Below, piece by piece: positions 58,076-64,000 of a stretch of 64,000 bases of DNA. The position numbers and the translations under genes are program-made. The first letter of the stretch is position 1. Each line of letters begins with the position of its first letter. Below the pieces are notes generated by a model, which saw nothing but the letters and a program-made list of their open reading frames with translations, was not told the origin of the DNA and searched no databases. The stretch covers positions 124,001 through 188,000 of the forward strand of contig NZ_CP098740.1 in NCBI RefSeq assembly GCF_026167665.1. The letters run 5' to 3'. The stretch is from Streptomyces drozdowiczii. Its GTDB lineage: Bacteria; Actinomycetota; Actinomycetes; Streptomycetales; Streptomycetaceae.

Positions 58076-58687
58076 ATGATGGACAGCCGGTCAGCGCGGA
58101 AGCACCAGGCGATCCTGGAGGCCGCGACCGAGGTGTTCCTGAACAAGGGATACGCGGGCACGAGCATGGACGACATCGCGAAGCTGGCCGCGGTCTCCAA
58201 GCAGACCGTCTACAAGCACTTCGCGGACAAGGAGAAGCTGTTCGCCGACATCGTGCTGGCCACCACGGACCGCATCGACGCCCTGGTCAACCTGGTGGCC
58301 GACATCCCCGCCGACGCGGAAACCCTCGGCGAGAACCTGACCCGGCTCGCCCGGCAGTTCCTCACGGGTCTCACCCGGCCCCAGGTCATCCAGTTGCGCC
58401 GCCTGATCATCGCCAACGCCGACACCTTTCCGGAGCTCGGCGCGGCCTGGTACGAGGAGGGGTTCGAGCGGGTCCTCGCCACGCTGGCGGACACCTTCCG
58501 CCGGCTCACCGATCAAGGGCTCCTCAAGACCCCGGACCCGCTGCTGGCCGCCCACCACTTCTCCGGGCTGCTGCTGTGGATCCCGGTGAACCAGGCGATG
58601 TTCCACGGCAGCGCGCAGCACACCGACGCCGACCTGGACCGCTACGCGGACGGCGGCATCCGCGCCTTCCTGGCCGCCTATGCGTGA
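58076..58687 (+). CDS. TetR/AcrR family regulator
   Basis: The 203-residue reading starts at ATG 58076, with a second ATG at 58079, after GGGAG. The helix-turn-helix is T-S-M-D-D-I-A-K-L-A-A-V-S-K-Q-T-V-Y-K-H-F near residue 29. The TetR_C domain with P-Q-V-I-Q-L-R-R-L-I-I is of the AefR/RutR-like type. It likely controls itself and the divergent hydrolase operon through the 58005 palindrome. Confidence 0.92.
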   Translation: MMDSRSARKHQAILEAATEVFLNKGYAGTSMDDIAKLAAVSKQTVYKHFADKEKLFADIVLATTDRIDALVNLVADIPADAETLGENLTRLARQFLTGLTRPQVIQLRRLIIANADTFPELGAAWYEEGFERVLATLADTFRRLTDQGLLKTPDPLLAAHHFSGLLLWIPVNQAMFHGSAQHTDADLDRYADGGIRAFLAAYA

Positions 58688-58699
58688 ACTCCCGTTGGC

Positions 58700-59476
58700 T
58701 CAGGGCACCTTGGGGCCGTCGAGGAAGCTGCCGTCCGCCGCGTACGGCCAGGCGTTCGACACGCAGCCGTGCAGGCCCTTGATCTGCTGCATCATCACCG
58801 GGGCCGGTTGACCTGGACCGGGGCATTCGCGGTGGCCGTAGCCCAGCCAGTGGCCGACCTCGTGGTTGATGATCAGCGCCCGGTACTCCTCGGGCGGCCC
58901 GGCGAACTCGGGTGAGCCCAGCTGCCAGCGCTTGAGGTTGACGGCCACCGTCCGGCCCACCCGGCAGTTGAGTTCGCCCTCGGTGTCCAGGCCGCCGGTG
59001 GCGCAGATGGCGTCGGCCGTGTCCGGTGTGGCGATGCGGATGACCAGGGTGGCGCTGTCGTCGGCGACCTGCCGGAAGGTGACACCGGCCCCGTGTGCCC
59101 AGCCCCGTTCGTCGTCGAGGATCGCCGCGATCTGCTCGGCGGCCTCGTCCGGGTCCACCCCCATGTCGTCCTCGACCTCCACCCGGTACGGCCGGCCCCC
59201 GCCGGTGCGGTGCGCGTCGGCCCTCGCGACGGTGAAGGTGCCGGGTCCGGACTCCGGTACGGAGGCAGTGGCGGTCGCCTCGGGGGTCTCGCTGCGGGTG
59301 TCCCCGTGGACGGCGACGGGCGTCGCAGCCGGGTCTGACGTGCCGGGCAGTCCGTGGCCGGCGAGCAGGCAGAGCGCGGCCGCGGCGAGGGCCAGCAGCA
59401 CCGGAGTGACGGCTGCCCGGGGGCGCCGCCGGGCCGAAGCCCGGTGGGTGCGGGGCGCGTTCGGGCGGCCGGTCAC
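58700..59476 (-). CDS. DUF3152 secreted zinc metalloprotease-like protein
   Basis: The 258-residue reading starts at GTG 59476, overlapping the VanZ stop (GTGA). An N-terminal basic stretch and one membrane segment (about 25-43) act as signal or anchor. The C-terminal domain has N-H-E-V-G-H-W-L-G-Y-G-H, the H-E-x-x-H-x-x-G-x-x-H zinc motif of metzincin-like peptidases, and paired Cys residues. DUF3152 proteins are common in actinobacteria with unknown targets; a cell-surface protease is likely. Confidence 0.88.
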   Translation of the reverse strand: MTGRPNAPRTHRASARRRPRAAVTPVLLALAAAALCLLAGHGLPGTSDPAATPVAVHGDTRSETPEATATASVPESGPGTFTVARADAHRTGGGRPYRVEVEDDMGVDPDEAAEQIAAILDDERGWAHGAGVTFRQVADDSATLVIRIATPDTADAICATGGLDTEGELNCRVGRTVAVNLKRWQLGSPEFAGPPEEYRALIINHEVGHWLGYGHRECPGPGQPAPVMMQQIKGLHGCVSNAWPYAADGSFLDGPKVP

Positions 59477-60159
59477 TTCGCGGCCCCCTCGCGCGGCAGC
59501 CACCACCGGGTGGACGCGAGGGCGGCCAGGGCGGCGCCGGTCGCGTTGACCAGGACGTCGTCCACCGAGGAGACCCGGTCCAGCCGGAGCACGTACTGAA
59601 GGGTTTCCAACAGGGCGGACAGGCCCGCCCCGAGCGCCAGAACGCGCGGCAGCGACGCCAGCGCGGCGTACCGCATCGGGGCGAAGAAGCCGAGCGCCGC
59701 GAACACCAGCAGATTGCCGGCCAGCCCGAGCGGCCCCATCGTGACCAGGTCCACCAGCGGGACCAGGCTGACGCGGCCGGGGACCTCACCCGCGTGCGCC
59801 CCCGGCATCATGATGAGCCACACCCACGGCACCGTCCCGTGCACCATGCCCACCTCGGCCAGCGAGGCGCGCCGTGCCCGGACCGGATCGAGGCCCGCCG
59901 CCCTGCGCCTGCGCGTCAGGAACCACACGGTCAGCGCGGACAGCGGCAGCGCGGCCACCATGGTCAGCATCACGCCGTTGAACGTCCAGAACCAGGCGTA
60001 CCAGCCACCGCGCACGACCATGGGCACGGACACCACGAACATGCGCAGCACGAACGGGGCGAAGGCCGCCGCGGCGGCGCCGAGGGCGGTGAGCACGACC
60101 AGGCGGACGGCTCTTCGTACACGACGGGGCGAGGTGGGCAGTGCGGTGTTCTGGTCCAT
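59473..60159 (-). CDS. VanZ family membrane protein
   Basis: The 228-residue protein starts at ATG 60159. It has about five membrane segments and the VanZ-like end L-E-T-L-Q-Y-V-L-R-L-D-R-V-S-S-V-D-D-V-L. Members include teicoplanin-tolerance VanZ but most have no proven role. It is coupled to the DUF3152 gene and lies downstream of an OmpR-type two-component system on the same strand. Confidence 0.88.
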   Translation of the reverse strand: MDQNTALPTSPRRVRRAVRLVVLTALGAAAAAFAPFVLRMFVVSVPMVVRGGWYAWFWTFNGVMLTMVAALPLSALTVWFLTRRRRAAGLDPVRARRASLAEVGMVHGTVPWVWLIMMPGAHAGEVPGRVSLVPLVDLVTMGPLGLAGNLLVFAALGFFAPMRYAALASLPRVLALGAGLSALLETLQYVLRLDRVSSVDDVLVNATGAALAALASTRWWLPREGAAK

Positions 60160-60228
60160 GCCTCTACCCAATACGCGGGGCGGTTGCCGGAGCGTATGCG
60201 TATTTCGATACGCGGGCGATAGGTGCGC

Positions 60229-61290
60229 TCAGGGCCGTGGCGCGGCGCCGGCCGGCAGTTCGACCGTGACGCGCAGTCCGCCGGTGGGGCGCGCTGCGAG
60301 GGTGAGCGTGCCGTGGTGGGCGTGGGTGATGGACCGGACGATGGCCAGTCCGAGCCCTGCGCCGGGGTGGTCTGTGTGGACGCGCTCGGTGCCGCGCTGG
60401 AAGGGTTCGGTGAGGCGGGGGACGAGGCCCGGGGGCACGGGTTCGCCGGTGTTCTCGACGGTGAGGGCCACGGTGTACGGGCGCACCTCGGTGGTGATCC
60501 GTACGCTGCCGTGTTCGGGCAGGTTGTGGACGATCCCGTTGTGCACGAGGTTGGTGGTCAGCTGGAGCAGGAGGGCCGGCGAGCCGGTCGTGGGGGCGAT
60601 GTCGCCGGCGGTCTCCAGGGTGACACCGTGTTTCTCGGCGAGCGGCAGGAGCGTTTCGGTCGCTTCCTCCGCTACGAGGGAGAGGTCGACGTGCTCGCGT
60701 GTGAAGGTCTGCCGGTCGGCCCGGCTGAGCAGGAGCAGCGCCTCGGTGAGGTCGATGGCCCGGGTGTTGACGGTGTGGAGGCGGTCGATGAGCGGGTCGG
60801 TGGCGCGGTCGGGGTCGGCGCGGGCCACGTCGAGCAGGGCTTTCGTCACGGCGAGCGGGGTGCGCAGTTCATGGGAGGCGTTGGCGGCGAATCTCCGCTG
60901 TTCGCCGACGTGGGCTTCGAGTTGGGCGAGCATCGTGTCGAAGGCGTCGGCGAGCTCGCGGAACTCGTCCTGACGGCCCGGGAGTTGGATGCGGTGGGAC
61001 AGTGATCCGGCGGCGGCCGTGCGGGTGGCGTGCGTGATGCTGTTGAGCGGGGCGAGCATGCGTCCGGCCAGGAACCATCCTCCGCCGAGACCGAACACCA
61101 GCAGGAACAACAGGGTCATGGCCGCCAGCGGGGCGAAGTCGCGGGCGACGGCGAGTCGGTAGTCGGGCACGAAGACCAGTCCGATGTGCCGTGAGCGCGT
61201 CAGGAACAGCCATCCGGTGACGAGCATCAGGATGCCGGCCAGCAGGACGAACCCGGTGTAGCTGAGGGTGAGCTTGAGGCGGATGCTCAT
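60229..61290 (-). CDS. Sensor histidine kinase
   Basis: The 353-residue protein starts at ATG 61290. Two membrane segments (about 9-30 and 55-78) flank a short outer loop, followed by a HAMP linker. The H-box is A-S-H-E-L-R-T-P-L-A-V-T, then the HATPase N-box N-L-V-H-N-G-I-V-H and G-A-G-L-G-L-A-I-V. The very small sensory loop suggests membrane or partner sensing. It is 10 bp behind the response regulator gene. Confidence 0.92.
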   Translation of the reverse strand: MSIRLKLTLSYTGFVLLAGILMLVTGWLFLTRSRHIGLVFVPDYRLAVARDFAPLAAMTLLFLLVFGLGGGWFLAGRMLAPLNSITHATRTAAAGSLSHRIQLPGRQDEFRELADAFDTMLAQLEAHVGEQRRFAANASHELRTPLAVTKALLDVARADPDRATDPLIDRLHTVNTRAIDLTEALLLLSRADRQTFTREHVDLSLVAEEATETLLPLAEKHGVTLETAGDIAPTTGSPALLLQLTTNLVHNGIVHNLPEHGSVRITTEVRPYTVALTVENTGEPVPPGLVPRLTEPFQRGTERVHTDHPGAGLGLAIVRSITHAHHGTLTLAARPTGGLRVTVELPAGAAPRP

Positions 61291-61300
61291 GCCGGGCTGT

Positions 61301-61996
<696 letters not shown>

Positions 61997-62063
61997 GCGG
62001 CCATGCTACGAGCCGCCGCATATCGTCGGTGTATCCGAAACGGGGCCGTCCGGCGGACGGGGC

Positions 62064-62288
62064 TCAGACGTGGTTGGTGGCGAACAGGTCGAGGTGTCCG
62101 CACTTCGGGCAGCGGTACGCCTCGACCTGCCGGCGCGGCCGGCCCATGCGCTTGGCGCCGCCGAAGACCCCGCGCTCCAGCGCGCCCTCGATCCAGCGGG
62201 CGTAGCCGCGCGAGTGTTCGCCGGCGTCCTCGATGAAGCCTTCCTGCAGGCCGACGGTTCCGCAGTGGGTGCATGTGAGGTTGTTCAT
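62064..62288 (-). CDS. Small zinc-ribbon protein
   Basis: The 74-residue protein starts at ATG 62288. Two Cys pairs, C-T-H-C near the N-terminus and C-P-K-C near the C-terminus, fit a zinc ribbon. The middle contains a basic segment (R-M-G-R-P-R-R-Q). The function is not known; similar small proteins are widespread in Streptomyces. Confidence 0.82.
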   Translation of the reverse strand: MNNLTCTHCGTVGLQEGFIEDAGEHSRGYARWIEGALERGVFGGAKRMGRPRRQVEAYRCPKCGHLDLFATNHV

Positions 62289-62437
62289 GCCGCGAGTCTA
62301 GGGACGCGCCCCGGCGGGGAGGACCCGCGGCTTCGAACGGTTGCCCAACCGCTACGTACGCGTGGGGTGCCCGGCGCAGCGGGCAGACTGACGTCGACCG
62401 TCGCCCTCGTGCACCCCCCGGACCCCGGAGTCGCAGC

Positions 62438-63120
62438 ATGCCCCGTACCGGCCGCCTGTCGGACGTTCTCGTCTTCACCCGCACTTCGGCCTACCGCCAT
62501 GATTCGATCCCCGCCGGACGGGCTGCCCTGCGCGAGCTGGGCGAGGAGTACGGGTTCCAGGTGGAGTGCTCCGAGGACCCCTCGGTCTTCACGGACGCGT
62601 CCCTGGCGGGGCGCGATGCGGTGGTCTTCCTGTCCACCAGCGGGGACGTGCTCACGCCGGACGGACAGGACGCGCTCCGCCGCCGGCTCGCCGAGGGCTG
62701 CGGTTTCCTGGGCGTCCACTCCGCCGCGTGCACCGAGTACGACTGGCCGTACTACGGGGGACTGGTCGGGGCCCGCTTCGCCGGGCATCCCGCCTTCCAG
62801 CCCGGCACCGTGGTCATCGAGGACCCGGAGCACCCGTCGACGCGCCATCTGCCGCCGCGCTGGGACTGGAACGACGAGTGGTACGACTTCCGGAGCAACC
62901 CGCGCCGCCTCCCTGGGGTGCGCGTCCTGGCGACCATCGAGGAGACCGGTTACGAGGGCGGGGGCATGGGGGCCGACCACCCCTGGTCTGGTGCCGGGAG
63001 TCGGACGCGGGCCGCTCGTTCTACACGTCCCTCGGACATGCGGAGGCCGCCTACACGGACCCGGCGTTCCGCGCGCACCTGCTGGGCGGGCTGCGGTGGG
63101 CGGCGGGCGAGACGCACTAG
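62438..63120 (+). CDS. ThuA domain protein (frame broken near 62982)
   Basis: The reconstructed protein has about 227 residues from ATG 62438. It opens D-V-L-V-F-T-R-T-S-A-Y-R-H-D-S-I and has G-F-L-G-V-H-S-A-A-C-T-E, typical of the ThuA/glutamine-amidotransferase-like fold. The frame shifts after G-G-G-M-G-A-D-H-P, where a run of four Cs (62980-62983) would need five to continue as L-V-W-C-R-E-S-D-A-G-R-S-F-Y. The normal end is G-L-R-W-A-A-G-E-T-H at 63120. ThuA-type proteins occur in sugar catabolism; a specific role is unclear. Confidence 0.82.
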
Positions 63121-63209
63121 AGGCCGGGGTGGTGGAAAAGAAGGAGACGGGGGCGGGCCGCGTTGGCAGGATGGGCGGGTTCGGCTCTCTACGCGATTGG
63201 ACCCGCACC

Positions 63210-63620
63210 ATGCCCCGCGCCGTCACCCTGATCCGCTCGGCCGCCCTGTCCGATGTCGCCGAGTACGCGTACGCGGCCACGGCGCCCGCCGAGTCCCGGC
63301 TGATCTTTCTCGCCGGGGCGTGCCCGCTGAACGAGGACGGTTCGACGGCGGCCGTCGGGGACTACGCGGGCCAGGCGAGCAAGGCCGTCGAGAACATGGA
63401 GGTCGCCCTCCGTGCCGCCGGCGCGTCGCTCCGGGACGTCATCAGCACCCGGGTGCTCGTGGCGTCGAGCCGCCAGGAGGATCTGGTGGCGGCCTGGCAG
63501 GTGGTCAGGGACACCTTCGGCGACCATGACGTGCCCAGCACGCTGATGGGCGTCACCGTGCTGGGTTACCAGGACCAGCTGGTCGAGATCGAGGCGGTCG
63601 CCGCGGTGCTCGACGCCTGA
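63210..63620 (+). CDS. RidA/YjgF family protein
   Basis: The 136-residue protein starts at ATG 63210. It has the family's S-R-L-I-F-L-A-G-A-C-P-L opening strand, Q-A-S-K-A-V-E-N-M-E-V-A-L in the first helix, D-V-I-S-T-R-V-L-V and the closing V-E-I-E-A-V-A. It is the second RidA-like gene in the window and is only loosely similar to the one at 15742. It probably removes reactive imines or has a related hydrolytic role. Confidence 0.88.
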   Translation: MPRAVTLIRSAALSDVAEYAYAATAPAESRLIFLAGACPLNEDGSTAAVGDYAGQASKAVENMEVALRAAGASLRDVISTRVLVASSRQEDLVAAWQVVRDTFGDHDVPSTLMGVTVLGYQDQLVEIEAVAAVLDA

Positions 63621-63638
63621 CACCGGTGGTGCGACGGG

Positions 63639-64000
63639 TTACGCGGCCGGGGGCCGTACGCCCATCCACTGCTCGGCGTCCCACGCCTCGAAGCGGTGGA
63701 TCTCGGTGAAGCCGAGCTTTTCGGCAAGGCGCATGGAGGGGGCGTTGGCGGTCTGGGTGAAGAGCACCACGGGTTCGCCGGGGCAGGTCTCGGCGAACCG
63801 GTCGAGGACCGCCGCGCACGCTTCGGCGGCGTACCCCTGGCCCCACGCCTCCGGCAGCAGCAGGTAGCCCAGCTCGGCCTTCCCGGCGTCGGGGCGGACC
63901 GCGTCCGGGTGTTCGAGGTCGCGTCGCTTGAGTTCGACGGTGCCGATCATCGCCCCGTCGCGCTCGATCACGAAGTGTCCGGGCCGCCTCCCCGGCGTCT
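63639..64000 (-). CDS. GNAT family N-acetyltransferase (5' end cut by window edge)
   Basis: About 120 C-terminal residues are visible. G-Y-L-L-L-P-E-A-W-G-Q-G-Y-A-A-E-A is the acetyl-CoA loop and N-A-P-S-M-R-L-A-E-K-L-G-F-T-E the final motif, both typical of RimJ/RimL-like proteins. The start lies beyond 64000. Confidence 0.87.
   Translation of the reverse strand, partial: TPGRRPGHFVIERDGAMIGTVELKRRDLEHPDAVRPDAGKAELGYLLLPEAWGQGYAAEACAAVLDRFAETCPGEPVVLFTQTANAPSMRLAEKLGFTEIHRFEAWDAEQWMGVRPPAA

Overview
This is a high-GC actinobacterial chromosome segment, almost certainly from Streptomyces. The support is strong third-position G/C bias, very rare TTA codons, many GTG starts, densely packed short operons, sugar ABC transporters without their own ATPase, ECF and partner-switch regulators, and a class IV lanthipeptide locus. 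I saw no tRNA, rRNA, CRISPR array, transposase or phage gene.

Layout. 1-2653 (minus): an alpha/beta hydrolase cut by the left edge, a mycothiol-dependent isomerase-type protein and a LacI regulator. 2654-2995 is a regulatory gap with two matching LacI-type operators. 2996-12530 (plus): sugar-binding lipoprotein, two permeases, a GH5-like beta-mannosidase candidate, a Tat-secreted GH85 endo-beta-N-acetylglucosaminidase and a GH38 alpha-mannosidase. Together these read as a locus for releasing, importing and degrading N-glycans. 12.6-20.5 kb: TetR, MATE exporter, phosphotransferase, RidA, zinc-finger protein, GNAT and two methyltransferases. 20.5-22.7 kb: a glycosyltransferase with two TTA codons and its partner. 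22.7-28.5 kb (minus): an HSP90-family chaperone operon with a large TPR-like protein. 28.6-31.5 kb: macro-domain protein, DGPF/YCII protein and an ECF42-type sigma factor. 31.5-34.6 kb: virginiamycin B lyase homologue, DHA2 exporter and divergent TetR with two operators. 34.7-37.5 kb: a membrane-anchored, possibly toxin-tipped protein with a partner gene. 37.5-43 kb: secreted GH43, serine hydrolase with TetR, TatA, hydrolase and an export-type membrane protein. 43.1-48.0 kb (minus): venezuelin-like class IV lanthipeptide locus (LanL, precursor, ABC transporter). 48.2-53.2 kb: a partner-switching cluster with STAS proteins, an RsbW-like kinase, a SpoIIE/PP2C phosphatase and a cobalamin-binding protein carrying the W-x9-EH motif of B12 photoreceptors. 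53.2-64 kb: NmrA-type reductase, DUF2975/XRE pair, ArsR/MFS pair, hydrolase/TetR pair, DUF3152 protease with VanZ protein, two-component system, ThuA-like protein, RidA and a GNAT cut by the right edge.

Five otherwise well-conserved reading frames are broken by apparent one-base deletions, each inside or beside a G/C run: GH38 near 10450, the TPR protein near 24480 and 25170, the membrane protein near 42565, and ThuA near 62982. The shared pattern suggests sequencing or assembly error more than gene decay, so these genes are annotated across the breaks.

The most promising unusual system is the B12-domain/PP2C/STAS cluster, read here as a possible light- or cobalamin-responsive partner switch. 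Next come the lanthipeptide locus, the candidate toxin/immunity pair and the N-glycan locus.
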